A stretch of DNA of 64,000 nucleotides from Planctomycetales bacterium 10988 (GCA_009664345.1 CP043547.1:1-64000); one strand, 5' to 3'; shown: positions 36,688-47,016, counted from the first letter of the stretch. A program made the numbers and translations. The notes: a model not told the origin generated them from the sequence alone.

Positions 36688-36821
36688 GCACGGCGAGCGA
36701 GAGTTTTTTGCCGTTGGTCCTTCGCCTTCGGCACAAGACGTGTTAAAAATACGCCTTATGTTCATCACATATTTATGTTTATTTGCGACATTCGCTGACC
36801 TCGCTTTGACCGAAGAAACCG

Positions 36822-37490
36822 ATGATCATCACCATTGATGGCCCCGCCGGAGCGGGAAAAAGTAGTATTGCCCGCCAACTTGCCAAAACCCTCGGCTATC
36901 AGTATCTCGACACCGGGGCAATGTATCGTTCGATTGCCTTGGCAGGGATGCGGCATGGCGTCGATTGGCAGGATACCACTCAACTGGCCGAGGTCGCCAA
37001 ATCGGTTCAAATCGTCCTCGATGAAGATCGGGTCCTTCTCGATGGGGAAGATGTCTCCGACGAGATTCGGACCATGAAAGTAACTCGCCTGACGCGATTC
37101 GCTGCCGATAACCTTGCGGTTCGCCGTGAACTCGTTCAGCAGCAGCGGAAGATTGCCCACTATTGGAATGAGCGAGAAAGAGGGATTGTTTGCGAAGGTC
37201 GCGACCAAGGCACCGTGGCCTTTCCCGATGCCAGGTGTAAAATATTTCTGACCGCGACGGATGAAGTTCGGGCTGAGCGGAGGTGGCAAGAATTGCAAAC
37301 CCGTGGGGAAAGCAAAACCTTGCAAGAAGTCCTCGACGCCCAACGTCAACGCGATCGCGAAGATTCCTCCCGACCGGAAGGGGCCTTGCGTCCGGCGGAG
37401 GATGCCATCGAAGTGTGGACCGACCGCCTCACACCCGATGAAGTCCTCTCCCAACTCCAACAAATTGTTCAAAACTGTCAATGCCAGTAA
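36822..37490 (+). CDS. cmk: Cytidylate kinase
   Basis: Phosphorylates CMP and dCMP with ATP in pyrimidine nucleotide salvage. The P-loop GPAGAGKSS is at 7-15, and the CMP-kinase signature LDTGAMYRSIAL follows at about 30-41. The later EGRDQGTVAFPDA block corresponds to the EGRDIGTVVFPDA motif (Gln replacing Ile), and TRLTRFAADNLAVRRELVQQQR is the CMP-binding insert. Length 222 is standard. It starts at ATG 134 bases after the GH38-like gene, with a weak ribosome-binding site. plsC follows 118 bases later, a common neighbour of cmk in many bacteria. Confidence 0.95.
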   Translation: MIITIDGPAGAGKSSIARQLAKTLGYQYLDTGAMYRSIALAGMRHGVDWQDTTQLAEVAKSVQIVLDEDRVLLDGEDVSDEIRTMKVTRLTRFAADNLAVRRELVQQQRKIAHYWNERERGIVCEGRDQGTVAFPDARCKIFLTATDEVRAERRWQELQTRGESKTLQEVLDAQRQRDREDSSRPEGALRPAEDAIEVWTDRLTPDEVLSQLQQIVQNCQCQ

Positions 37491-37608
37491 GAAGCTCTGA
37501 CAAAACTGCTTTCAAAGTGTCTCGAACACTCAAACGTAAGCGTTTTTGCTTCAAAGAAGAGGTTTTTCCGAACCACGAAGTTTTCTTGAATAAAGTGATC
37601 GAGCTTTT

Positions 37609-38352
37609 ATGACCTATCGACGCCCTTTTCTTGCCCGAGCCTGGTACTCCATCGTGCGGTCCTTCACACGACTTTGCGGGGTGCTCCTTTACCGATTTCG
37701 AATCCATGGGCAGGAACATGTTCCGAAAACCGGCAGTTTTCTTGTCGTTTGCAATCACCAAAGCCACTTCGATCCGATCGTTGTTGGTTCAGGTTCGCCA
37801 CGGCAACTCCGCTTCATTGCCAGAAAATCTTTATCTAAGTCCATCTTCTTTCGCGTCCTTACCATCGGCTTCTCTCCGATTCCCATTCGACGGGGGAGTA
37901 GCGGACTCGATGGACTGAGAGAAGCCCAAAAAGTACTCGAAGCCGGCGAGCCGGTTGTCATCTTTCCCGAAGGAACGCGGACGCCGGATGGCCACATTCA
38001 TGGGTTCAAACCTGGCTTTGTCTCATTGGTCAAACGTGCCAAGGTGCCGCTGGTGCCTGCCGCGATTTATGGAGCGTATCGCATTTGGCCCCGCAATCAG
38101 AAGCTTTTCTCGCTTCGTGGTGCGATGGAACTTCGCTTCGGTCCAGGATTATCGGCTGAGGAAGTTGAAAACTATGATGATCGTGAATTGATCGCCGAAA
38201 TGGAAAAGCGAGTGAAGGCCCTGTTCGACGCCGCTCATGAAGAGCGGAAAGACGACAAGTGGCTTCCGTTCAATCATCCGGAAGACCCACCCGCCGACGA
38301 ACCGATGGTATCCGAATCAGAGGAAAGAAAAGAAGAAAAGGAAAAAGCTTAA
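37609..38352 (+). CDS. plsC: 1-acyl-sn-glycerol-3-phosphate acyltransferase
   Basis: Acylates lysophosphatidic acid in phospholipid synthesis at the inner membrane. The catalytic HX4D motif is NHQSHFDP (49-56) and the glycerol-phosphate-binding motif is FPEGTR (119-124). A hydrophobic segment near residues 45-60 and the basic N-terminus fit a monotopic membrane protein. The C-terminal ~30 residues are acidic and Lys-rich, beyond the usual family end. Its stop overlaps the 3' end of the convergent kinase gene by four bases. Confidence 0.9.
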   Translation: MTYRRPFLARAWYSIVRSFTRLCGVLLYRFRIHGQEHVPKTGSFLVVCNHQSHFDPIVVGSGSPRQLRFIARKSLSKSIFFRVLTIGFSPIPIRRGSSGLDGLREAQKVLEAGEPVVIFPEGTRTPDGHIHGFKPGFVSLVKRAKVPLVPAAIYGAYRIWPRNQKLFSLRGAMELRFGPGLSAEEVENYDDRELIAEMEKRVKALFDAAHEERKDDKWLPFNHPEDPPADEPMVSESEERKEEKEKA

Positions 38353-40661
38353 AGCAAATACCAACCTGCCGCCGCGCTGAGCGCGATGATGACCAGCAAG
38401 GTAACGGCTAGAATTGCCTGCATCCACCGATCCCGATAACCCATGCCTTGCCAGAGCGTGGAAACCTCCTCGGATCGTTCAATCGTGACGGTTTCGGATT
38501 GCATCAATTCCGGAGCAGCCTCCGCAAGAATGGTGGAAGGGACGAAATCCTGCTCTTTTTGCTTAAGCTTACGAACCGCTTTTGTATCATCCTGGGGCGA
38601 AGGAACCGAGGTTTCCTGCATGGCCAAAGAAGGCGAATCCTCGGTGACCGCAATCTCCTCCGGCTTCGGGATGGCCGTCGCTACCATGGGAGTAGGTTGT
38701 TCGTCACGACCGATCTTTTTCTTTTCTCCCCATTTCCGCACCCGTTTCTTCCCCGCTCCAAGTTTCGAAAAGGCCGAAGGGGAAGCAACTTTGATCGACT
38801 CGGTAACGCGAGCCAATTCCTTCACGAAAGAAATGGCATCTGGATAACGATCCCAAGGGTTGTCCGTTGTCGCTTGACGAATGATCTTCTCTTCGGCTTT
38901 GGAAAGTCCTTCGATCTTGGGAAGTGAAAACCTTTTGGCCAGCTTATCTCTCAGGCTATCTTTGGATGCTACGTTTGTCTCGGTCTCCGAAACAGGAATT
39001 TTTCCCGTTCTTAAATAGATGTAGCTCATCGCCAAAGCATACTGATCGCTCCACAGGCTGACGCGGCCATGACGCAATTCAGGAGCAATCCATAAGTTTT
39101 CCTGAGTTGCCTCCGACAAACAAGCGATCGTGGGCAAAGCAACATCGGCCTCTCCTCGCAAGGTCTGGGCGACACTAAAATTGCCCAAGCGAACTTGCTG
39201 AGAATAGAGCAACATATTGCCGGGATGAATTGCACAATGAATGACGGAGTACGGTTTGCCCGCTAAATAATGCTGAGGGGTATTGAGAAAATTGATCGCT
39301 TCCGCCATCTGCTCCATATAGCCCAGCAGTTCCTTGAGCGGAATCCCCATCTCGCCTTCTTTCTGACACTCTTCCAATCGTCCAAGTAACGTTTGATTCG
39401 CCAATTTTCCAACAATCACCAACCGAGCCGGCTTTTGATGAGTAGACTGCTCGGCAAACTGATCCGGAATCACCTGGTCAAAGGCATCCAACCGCCAACA
39501 AGCATGGGATTCGGTCAGGTAAGGATGTTCCATTCTTTGGACTAACGCCAAGGCACGCGGGTCAAGACGAACCGGCGTTCCCAACAAATTTCTAACTAAG
39601 AGGGCGACCCGTTTTCCGCCAGGAGCCGATCCTTCCCAAACTTCATCGCTCCCGTCGCGGAATAATTCACGAATCAGACGGTAGCCCGGAATCAATGCGG
39701 TTCCAGGTTTTAGCTGGGCCAAGGAAGTTTGTCGAGCATCCGACTCGGACATCGGTTGCGACACCCGCTGACTCAGCATCGCCTCGGGATCGAAGATATC
39801 TCGCAATTGCCGAATAAAGCTCACCGCGTTGGGATAGCGTTTTTGCGGGTCCATGGAAGTCGCCTTGCAGATGACTTCTTGCTCGGCTTGTGAAAGTTTG
39901 GAGAAATTCAGCTTGCCATGAAGGTGGGCCTCCATCGCGGCTTGCCGAGATCGCTTCGCAAAAGGAAGTTGTCCCGTTCGCAGTTCGACATAGGTAATCG
40001 CCAGGGAATATTGATCAGTCCATTGGCTGGGACGACCTTCGCGAATACATTCCGGAGCGGCATAGGCCGGCGAACCCGCGGCTTTCTCCGCTGGCTTTTC
40101 CACCAGGGCTTGGGCAAGTCCAAAGTCACAAACTTGCACGGCTCCCCCGACAAGGAGCAGATTTTGCGGCTTAATATCGCAGTGTTGAACGGCAGCAACC
40201 GATTCGCCGGGATTATGCTGTTCGGCATTCAAGAAGTCGATCGCTCTGGCAGCATCTTCGAGATACTGCACCAAATCCGCAGGGGGAATCCCAAAAAGTC
40301 CCTGTTGTTGACAGGTCTTGAGCTGATCTTCCAAGCTACGATCCCCTAGCCCCATGGCCAAGATCAACTCAACGGCTTCCTGAGTCGGATCGGTCGTCTG
40401 GTCGATGACTTTGCCGGAAAGGTCTCTAAGCCAGAAGGCCAACAAGGGGACAAGGTTCGGATGTCGCAAGGTTTTGACAAGTTGGATGGCGTTCCACTCT
40501 CGCAACCCCTGCTGCTGTTGCAAGGGAATGATCTTCATCGCCACCCGAGTTTCCCCCGGTGCGATCGCACGCCAGACTTCCCCGAATCCGCCACGCCCTA
40601 GAAATCGCTCCAAGGTATAGCCCAAGATCGGCGAATCTCCAACTTGATAGCCCTCCAACAT
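38349..40661 (-). CDS. Tandem Ser/Thr kinase-pseudokinase membrane protein
   Basis: Two Hanks-type kinase domains in ~770 residues. Domain 1 (about 14-295) is complete: glycine loop GRGGFG (22-27), VAMK lysine 43, HCDIKPQN (160-167), DFG (179-181), and APE. Domain 2 (about 325-625) is degenerate: the VAIK lysine is lost (VALLV), the catalytic loop reads HCAIHPGN (475-482) and DFG is replaced by GNF (493-495), yet APE and the DQY...TG tail are kept. A linker and one C-terminal membrane helix (about 742-768) follow. Start chosen at 40661, where AGAGG is five bases upstream; the frame is open to 40718. The second domain probably regulates or scaffolds. Confidence 0.9.
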   Translation of the reverse strand: MLEGYQVGDSPILGYTLERFLGRGGFGEVWRAIAPGETRVAMKIIPLQQQQGLREWNAIQLVKTLRHPNLVPLLAFWLRDLSGKVIDQTTDPTQEAVELILAMGLGDRSLEDQLKTCQQQGLFGIPPADLVQYLEDAARAIDFLNAEQHNPGESVAAVQHCDIKPQNLLLVGGAVQVCDFGLAQALVEKPAEKAAGSPAYAAPECIREGRPSQWTDQYSLAITYVELRTGQLPFAKRSRQAAMEAHLHGKLNFSKLSQAEQEVICKATSMDPQKRYPNAVSFIRQLRDIFDPEAMLSQRVSQPMSESDARQTSLAQLKPGTALIPGYRLIRELFRDGSDEVWEGSAPGGKRVALLVRNLLGTPVRLDPRALALVQRMEHPYLTESHACWRLDAFDQVIPDQFAEQSTHQKPARLVIVGKLANQTLLGRLEECQKEGEMGIPLKELLGYMEQMAEAINFLNTPQHYLAGKPYSVIHCAIHPGNMLLYSQQVRLGNFSVAQTLRGEADVALPTIACLSEATQENLWIAPELRHGRVSLWSDQYALAMSYIYLRTGKIPVSETETNVASKDSLRDKLAKRFSLPKIEGLSKAEEKIIRQATTDNPWDRYPDAISFVKELARVTESIKVASPSAFSKLGAGKKRVRKWGEKKKIGRDEQPTPMVATAIPKPEEIAVTEDSPSLAMQETSVPSPQDDTKAVRKLKQKEQDFVPSTILAEAAPELMQSETVTIERSEEVSTLWQGMGYRDRWMQAILAVTLLVIIALSAAAGWYLL

Positions 40662-40869
40662 AATCGCCTCTGGCAGCGAAGCCCCTGATGAACCCAGAAA
40701 AAACCATTGAATGAGCACCTATTGGCCCTCGGCGAACCCAGTCGGTTCTTTCTGGAAATGGATTCAATGAGATGAAAGTATCAGCTATGAATTGTAAATA
40801 GTTTTCAAAAACCCTGCAATCACGAAATTCTGTCTTATAACTTCCAAGAAAAAAATCGAATCCGTTGAG

Positions 40870-42723
40870 CTAGTCTTTGCGTTGATCGATCGAGGCTTTT
40901 ACTTGCCCTAAATAGGATGGTTTAAAAGTTTTATTTATTCGTTCGGTGCGTCCCATCCACCGATCAAAATTTTGAATCATTGTTGCATAAAGGACGACTC
41001 CTACCACTGCGTAGAAAAAGACACCCACAAATCCAGGAAGGATCAATTCAATATCATCCGGTCCATGCAGAAAAGAATTCCCGCCTACCGAAGGGATAAT
41101 CAACACATAAGGGACAAGACCAGATAGAAAAATAGCAGCAGAGTCTTCATCAAGCTCAATTAAACAAGGGAACAAACAAATTAAATAACCTCCACCAACA
41201 AACAAAGAAGTTCCCAACGAAACAAGTAAAGCTCGGTTCGACGTTTTAAAATAACAAGAACAAAAAATCCCCCAGGTGGTAAAAGTAAATGTTAACACGA
41301 GCCAAACAAAGAAAATTAAAGGAAGACGAATCACATAACTAGGAACCACGATCAAAATTAATCCATAGATCACTAAGGGAAGTAAAGTGATATGCCACAT
41401 AGCGACAATTGAACCGACAAGCTTCCCAAAGATAATCTCAGAACTTGTTAAAGAGGTGCTGAGAATCGTTAGCCAAGTATCTCGCTCTCGCTCGGAAGTA
41501 ACGGACGTTGCCGCTCGAGAAGTGACGAGTAATAGCCAAATCGTGATGAACAACACATTTAAATAAGCGAGTGTGGAACAGAAATCTCGAATGCGATATT
41601 CTGACATTCCATAAGTTGAAAAATTGTGTTCACTAAACAGATCATATTGCCAATAAAGAATCGGCCCTAAAATGACAACGGTAATCATTATGCGAACAAA
41701 GTAAATCCAAACTCTTTTTTTATCCGCAACTTCTGAAGTAAAGACTTCTTTCCACAACATCGCGGAATTCCCCACTCGGGGACGAATGCGATGCACACCT
41801 AACAATAGATAAAGTGGATTCAATCGCCGAAAAATATTCCACTTCGAATGACGAGCGTTCGCAACTCCAGCACCTGCTTCTCTGAGATGAATTCGACGAA
41901 CTTGAAAAATAGAAATGAGTACACAAAACAAGAATAAACAAGCCTGTACCGTTAAACAAGCCATGACTTGTGTGTAGAGAATCGACTGATATCCATTTAC
42001 GGCCCCTTCAAGTCGTCCTAATAAATAGAGAGGATTGGAAAAATAAACAACTTGTTCTATTGAGTCGAAGAAATTGACTTGAATTCCAATCTCTCTGAGC
42101 AGCTCTTTAAAGAGGATATATCCAATCGGCAAAGCTAAATAAATGATAATACTTAAATAACAACCTTGCGTTGCGGTGCGTGCCCGAATGGAGCTAACCG
42201 AGACAACCATTGATAGCCCGGAAACCATCAATAGCACGCTTAAGAGAATCGCCAGTAAATAAAGGAGATCAACAAATTGAATTCCTCCCATCAGCATCGC
42301 CAGTGAAAGAATGGGAAATCCACCGAACAGCAATTCCAAGATAATCAGAAAGCGGCTCCCCAGCTTTCCTAAAATAATTTCCCAATTGCTTAAATCGGTG
42401 GCAAAGAGATATTCGATCGTGCGGCGTTCTCGCTCCTCGGCGATCGTCCCTGCAAACATGGCCGGCCCCACCAAGAGGACCGTAAAAACTTCAAGCCAAG
42501 AAAAAGCAATAAAATATTGCGAGGCAAACTTGGCCGCTGCCGCCATGCTGGTTCCCGAGTAGTAGCGGTCCATCGACCAAGAGTAGACCCAAATCAAAAA
42601 CCCCAGCAGGAAGCTATAATTGATCACCCTCACAATAAAATGCCTGCGACGGCGGCTATTCGCTAATAAGTCGTACCAAAAAATTGGACTATTCAGCATC
42701 TGATTCGCGACCGAATGCCGCAC
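40870..42723 (-). CDS. ABC-2 type transporter permease
   Basis: A 617-residue inner-membrane protein made of two similar halves, each with about six hydrophobic segments and each with the ABC-2 coupling motif (AEERERRTIEYLFATDLS near residue 95; TSERERDTWLTILSTSLT near 410). Such fused permeases export lipids, drugs or surface polymers with an ATPase partner. No ATPase gene adjoins it. Start is uncertain: GTG at 42723 or ATG at 42699, neither with a good Shine-Dalgarno. It is divergent from the thioredoxin-fold gene. Substrate unknown. Confidence 0.85.
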   Translation of the reverse strand: MRHSVANQMLNSPIFWYDLLANSRRRRHFIVRVINYSFLLGFLIWVYSWSMDRYYSGTSMAAAAKFASQYFIAFSWLEVFTVLLVGPAMFAGTIAEERERRTIEYLFATDLSNWEIILGKLGSRFLIILELLFGGFPILSLAMLMGGIQFVDLLYLLAILLSVLLMVSGLSMVVSVSSIRARTATQGCYLSIIIYLALPIGYILFKELLREIGIQVNFFDSIEQVVYFSNPLYLLGRLEGAVNGYQSILYTQVMACLTVQACLFLFCVLISIFQVRRIHLREAGAGVANARHSKWNIFRRLNPLYLLLGVHRIRPRVGNSAMLWKEVFTSEVADKKRVWIYFVRIMITVVILGPILYWQYDLFSEHNFSTYGMSEYRIRDFCSTLAYLNVLFITIWLLLVTSRAATSVTSERERDTWLTILSTSLTSSEIIFGKLVGSIVAMWHITLLPLVIYGLILIVVPSYVIRLPLIFFVWLVLTFTFTTWGIFCSCYFKTSNRALLVSLGTSLFVGGGYLICLFPCLIELDEDSAAIFLSGLVPYVLIIPSVGGNSFLHGPDDIELILPGFVGVFFYAVVGVVLYATMIQNFDRWMGRTERINKTFKPSYLGQVKASIDQRKD

Positions 42724-43018
42724 TCCGTAGCTTAGGACAAACTCTTCTCATTCCGCTTGACGGCGGAGACATCCGCGATTCTGACACGCTTTTGTGCTAT
42801 GTCAAGCAATAGCTTGCTCCCTGTCCAGCTACGATTCCGGCAATTACAATAGAAGAACCGGAAGAATGAAGGTAGTACACGCTATCTTTATGAATCAGCT
42901 ACCCACTCGCCTCGACCTTTCACCGTTGTGACTTGGAACGCTGGGCGACCCCAGGAAGACCATCTGGTTGTTATTTCCTTTATTTCTTGAAATGAATCTC
43001 AAAAGTCGGGAGACCTCG

Positions 43019-44761
43019 ATGCTAAAAAACAAGAAACCCCTCTCACTGGGAGGGTTCCTACTCTTTTGGATGACTCTGGCGTTCGGCGGGACGCTACTCG
43101 CTCCGCAACCGGCACAAGCTTTTGAATGGGAAGGAACCTGGAAGCTCGTGATTACGAGTTTTCGTTCGGAAGATTTCGTCGTGCTGGAACTCAAGGCCCC
43201 GGAAAATGATCTGATCCCAGGGACGGTCGTGAACCAAGATGAGGAAGTTCCCGAGATCGGAATCAAAGAAATCAAGCTTGAAAAAGAGCATATTCACTTT
43301 CAATTCCTGATTGCCGGAGAAGAGGGTCTCGAATTTCTCGGCGTGATTCCGAAGGATGAACCGGATGCCAAGGCGGTTTTGGGTTCTTTTAAGACGAGTG
43401 ATGTCACTCTTTCCGCCCGGCTGGAACGATCCGATTCAAAGGAGATCAGTCCACCCGGCGAAGTAGAACCGGCCATCCAAGCCGTTTTGCCTTTGCAACG
43501 CGAAACCGACCTCGAAGCCAAGATCGATGCCTTGGAACAAATTATTAAGGATTACGACGGAAGTCCGGCACTGTATTTTGCTTACCGCTTTTTGTTGGAT
43601 GCCGGATTGGAATCGGAATGGGACGCCGACCGGATCGAAGAAGTCATCCAAGATTGGGAAGCCAACGCGGCTCCTTATGGTCCTCTCTGGCTCAATGAAA
43701 CGCGAACGCTGGCTTTGGAACATTTTTCCGCCATGCTTCAAGGAGAAGGGAAAAGCCCGTATGCCCCAATTGCCTTGCGTTTGGCGGAGCAGGTGAAAGC
43801 AAACCTGTCGGAGGACGACACTTCTCAGTTGGGTTCGGTGCTGTTGGTCCTGAGTAAGGCCGCTGAGATGGCAGATCAACCTGAGAAGGCGAAAGCGGCC
43901 ATGAATCAGTACCGGGAAGTCTCCAAGAAGCTTGATCAAGAATACAAGGAAAACGTTCCTCCGTTTGAGGTGACACAAGTCGATGGCCCTGAAGAGAACG
44001 AAGGCAAGATCGTCCTGGTGGAACTCTTTACCAGTGCTGGTTGTCCGCCGTGTGTCGGGATTGATGTCGCTTTCGATGGCCTGCTGGAAACGTATCCGAA
44101 CTCGATGATGATCGGCCTCCAATATCATCTCTTCTCCCCACCGCCGGACCCGTTGGCCACCCCGATTAGTCAAGAACGGGCACAATATTACGAAATCCCT
44201 GGTACCCCGACGATTAAATTCAATGGGGAAACGCCTTCGCAAATCTACGGTGGCGGCGGATTCGAACTCTCCTCACGATTTTATCGCACGATGAAACCGC
44301 TGATCAAACAAGCTGCGAAAGGCCAACCGACCGGGGAAGTGAAAGCGGAAATCGAAGTGAAGGAAGAGGGCAAGATTGTGATTACCGCGAACGCCCGTTT
44401 GCTCTCGGATGAAGAAGTCACCGGCGAGGCGAACTATTTCTTGCGAATGGCCTTGGTGGAAAAAGAAGTCCGCTATCCGGGAAGCAATGGCATTCGCTTC
44501 CATCATCAAGTCGTGCGGACGATGCCCGGCGGTTCCGAAGGGGTTTTGCTTGACGATGGTTCCATCGACAGCGAAGTTGAAGTTGATCTCAAACAGGTGA
44601 AAGTGCAACTTGACGACCTGCAACGAAAACTGGTTCCAGCGAGCGAATATATGGAACTCCCGGAACTCAACGAAGACCACCTTTACTTGGTTGCCTTCCT
44701 TCAAAACGATGCCACCCAAGAAGTCTTGGATGCCGTGATGGTCAAGGTTTTTACTAAATAG
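43019..44761 (+). CDS. Secreted protein with thioredoxin-like domain
   Basis: A 580-residue exported protein. The N-terminus has a Lys-rich start and a hydrophobic core ending at PAQA, a classic signal peptide. Residues ~20-130 are beta-rich; ~150-310 look helical, possibly TPR-like. A thioredoxin fold follows, with CPPC (C342, C345) in TSAGCPPC and a cis-Pro in GTPTIKFNG. The last ~150 residues are beta-rich. CPPC proteins of this group resemble DUF1223/TlpA-like redox proteins. It probably acts in the periplasm on disulfides. GGGAG is seven bases before the ATG. A strong terminator follows, so it is monocistronic. Confidence 0.82.
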   Translation: MLKNKKPLSLGGFLLFWMTLAFGGTLLAPQPAQAFEWEGTWKLVITSFRSEDFVVLELKAPENDLIPGTVVNQDEEVPEIGIKEIKLEKEHIHFQFLIAGEEGLEFLGVIPKDEPDAKAVLGSFKTSDVTLSARLERSDSKEISPPGEVEPAIQAVLPLQRETDLEAKIDALEQIIKDYDGSPALYFAYRFLLDAGLESEWDADRIEEVIQDWEANAAPYGPLWLNETRTLALEHFSAMLQGEGKSPYAPIALRLAEQVKANLSEDDTSQLGSVLLVLSKAAEMADQPEKAKAAMNQYREVSKKLDQEYKENVPPFEVTQVDGPEENEGKIVLVELFTSAGCPPCVGIDVAFDGLLETYPNSMMIGLQYHLFSPPPDPLATPISQERAQYYEIPGTPTIKFNGETPSQIYGGGGFELSSRFYRTMKPLIKQAAKGQPTGEVKAEIEVKEEGKIVITANARLLSDEEVTGEANYFLRMALVEKEVRYPGSNGIRFHHQVVRTMPGGSEGVLLDDGSIDSEVEVDLKQVKVQLDDLQRKLVPASEYMELPELNEDHLYLVAFLQNDATQEVLDAVMVKVFTK

Positions 44762-44793
44762 TAACGATTCGTTGCTCGACACATTTTTTATAG

Positions 44794-44833
44794 AAACTCC
44801 GGTCAAGTCCGAGCGATTTGACCGGAGTTTTTT
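44794..44833 (+). terminator. Rho-independent terminator
   Basis: A 13-bp perfect stem (44794-44806 with 44818-44830) around an 11-base loop runs into six T. It ends the thioredoxin-fold gene 32 bases after the stop. Confidence 0.92.
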
Positions 44834-44944
44834 GTTTCGCTTGAAACAGAACGGGGCACTTCAACCGTCTTTTACTTTTAAAAAGCCTCAAGCGATCCGT
44901 TCATTTTCCATAACACTAAAATCGATTGAGAAGTTTAACACAAA

Positions 44945-44981
44945 CAAAAAAAGACCCACGGCAGGAACCATGGGTCTTTGT
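44945..44981 (-). terminator. Rho-independent terminator of the VWA gene
   Basis: On the minus strand a 12-bp stem (44970-44981 with 44952-44963, one G-U) is followed by a U tract (seven consecutive A at 44948-44954 on the plus strand). It lies ~30 bases after the VWA protein stop. Confidence 0.85.
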
Positions 44982-45009
44982 GCATGTTAGATTGTTAAAT
45001 GCTTGTCGA

Positions 45010-47016
45010 TTAGAGATTCGGCAAGGATTTCAACAGGTCTTTACGGCGTGGGTCTTCAAACCATTCGATTAATTTCACCCCGTAACCTTGTTTGATTTCT
45101 TGCTGAGCACGAGCCGCCCAAGGAGTGCCTGGGTGTTCGGCAATCACTTGTTTGAAGAGCTGAGTCGCTCGCTCACGTTCTTCCGCATGTTTATCGCCAG
45201 TGAGAATTTTACCATTAAGGCGTAATTCCCAGTTGGTGGTTTTCATCTTTTTGTTGTTCGTTCCTTGCGGTTTATTCGTGATGGGGGAAGGATTCTTTTT
45301 GAACTCTTCCAGATAAACTCCGAACTCATAAAGACGGACGCGGTAAGCAATCAACTGTGCCAAAATCAAATCGTAGTTCGCTTGCCAACGCGGATTCGGT
45401 TCCTTGTCACGATACGATTTCAACTTTTCGATTTCTTGCTGAGCCTTTTCAAGATATTTAATATATTGAATGGCTTTCACTTGTTGTTGAGCGGCTTCTT
45501 GTGCAAACTCGTTGCGATCCAGGGAATATTGCCGTTTCATGACAATATACTTTTCTTTCTCTTTATCATAGGGATTGAGGTCTTCAATCACTTGATAAAT
45601 CCCGCTTCGCAAGACGCTCTTACGACGTTTTTCTTCATACTCGGCACGAGGGCCTAAATCCGGCAGATACGGCCGCATGGAATCGATGGCATATTTAAAG
45701 TCTTCGCTATCGACCAGATTCCCACGGACAAGGTTCGATTCTTTACTTGGTAGCAAGAAGAAAACCCCACCCGATTCACGACACATACGGACTTGGTCAT
45801 AGGGGCCAAAGCCACTGGGGTGAGCATCGTATCGACGCCAGAAACCGTTCGTTTGGAGTTGTTCCACCCCAGCGGATTCTGGACCACGGTTGATTCGACG
45901 CCAGAAACGAATCTTGGTTTCCGGTTCAACAATGCGAATGTGAGCGTAGGGATAACCGAAGACCGCTTCACGACCAAGGGCATAAATACGGCATCGGGCT
46001 TGTTTCGCAACATCGATCGCGTCTTCGACGTGTTGGCGGTTGTCTTCCAACTCCCCACTTTCATCCGAGACAAGGATCAAAGCCAGTTGGCGATTTCCTT
46101 GTTGAGCATACTTTTTATGTTCGGTAATCGCACGACCGACCGCTTGGCACATGACTTCTTTCCCGGAACGATCTACCGGAATCCGTTTCATCGCACTGCG
46201 AATATCCGCCAGTTCCGCCGTCGGAGCAGAAGTCAGCATGCGATAGGCTGCCCCATAGCTACAGACAGAAGTCAGGAGCGGATCGTCCTTGGCATTATTT
46301 GTTCCTTTACTTTGAAGGATGCCAAGTTCCTGGTAAACCTTTTCCACACGATTGGCGATTTCTTCTTGGTCGTCTTTCATACTTTCAGATTCATCGAAGA
46401 CCCAAATGACCAAGGTTGGGCCTTGGCTGAGGAGCATCATCAGTTCTTGTGTGATGCGATCCATGGCAGCCGAGTAGTTTTCCGTAGCAGCGACGGCTTC
46501 CCCAGGGACGCCGGCTCCAAGGTAGGTATTGCTCATATCTCCGGAGAAACTACCGAAATTCAAATCACCCATGGTGACCTTGGGGCCATCCATCGATTCG
46601 GTAACTTCTTCCATCATCGGCTCTTGAATTTCCATCGCTTCGCCGGCCATGGCCGCCGCGGAGGCAGCGGAGAACGTCGCCGAATTCAATTCCGTCGCGA
46701 TTTCCAGGCTCTCACTCAGTTCGACATTGACTTCATCGGCTTCGCGTTCCGGCAAAACGGTCAAGACATTGGTTTGTTGTTCAAGACCTGTCGAAAGCGT
46801 CCACAACGCCAATACAACAAGGACAAGCCCGTGGACAAGGGCCGATCCGCTAAAAGCACTTAATCCGCGAAACATCCCACCTTTTTTTGCTGGTACGCTG
46901 GGAGCGTTTTTTGGGTTTCCCGCAGCCGCCTGTGCCTTATTCGGTTGCGCAGGGCGAGCTTGAGCAATCCCCGCTTTGGCGGCTGGCTGTTTGACTTGGC
47001 TAGGTGATTTACTCAT
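45010..47016 (-). CDS. VWA-domain membrane protein
   Basis: A 668-residue protein with a basic, Ala/Gln/Pro-rich N-terminus, one membrane helix (about 53-75) and a von Willebrand factor A-type domain carrying the MIDAS motif DESES (208-212) with later conserved Asp-Glu (SDESGELEDN). The VWA core continues to about residue 380; the remaining part is helical and charged (coiled-coil-like, QQQVKAIQYIKYLEKAQQEIEKL). VWA proteins bind protein ligands through a metal ion; many planctomycete ones are anchored with the domain outside. Start chosen at 47016 behind AGGA; the frame is open to ATG 47055. Function unknown. Confidence 0.8.
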   Translation of the reverse strand: MSKSPSQVKQPAAKAGIAQARPAQPNKAQAAAGNPKNAPSVPAKKGGMFRGLSAFSGSALVHGLVLVVLALWTLSTGLEQQTNVLTVLPEREADEVNVELSESLEIATELNSATFSAASAAAMAGEAMEIQEPMMEEVTESMDGPKVTMGDLNFGSFSGDMSNTYLGAGVPGEAVAATENYSAAMDRITQELMMLLSQGPTLVIWVFDESESMKDDQEEIANRVEKVYQELGILQSKGTNNAKDDPLLTSVCSYGAAYRMLTSAPTAELADIRSAMKRIPVDRSGKEVMCQAVGRAITEHKKYAQQGNRQLALILVSDESGELEDNRQHVEDAIDVAKQARCRIYALGREAVFGYPYAHIRIVEPETKIRFWRRINRGPESAGVEQLQTNGFWRRYDAHPSGFGPYDQVRMCRESGGVFFLLPSKESNLVRGNLVDSEDFKYAIDSMRPYLPDLGPRAEYEEKRRKSVLRSGIYQVIEDLNPYDKEKEKYIVMKRQYSLDRNEFAQEAAQQQVKAIQYIKYLEKAQQEIEKLKSYRDKEPNPRWQANYDLILAQLIAYRVRLYEFGVYLEEFKKNPSPITNKPQGTNNKKMKTTNWELRLNGKILTGDKHAEERERATQLFKQVIAEHPGTPWAARAQQEIKQGYGVKLIEWFEDPRRKDLLKSLPNL

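Noticed and set aside
45793-46863. 356-codon plus-strand frame opposite the VWA gene
   Set aside because: Antisense shadow of a clear VWA protein; rich in Phe, Arg and Gly without family motifs.
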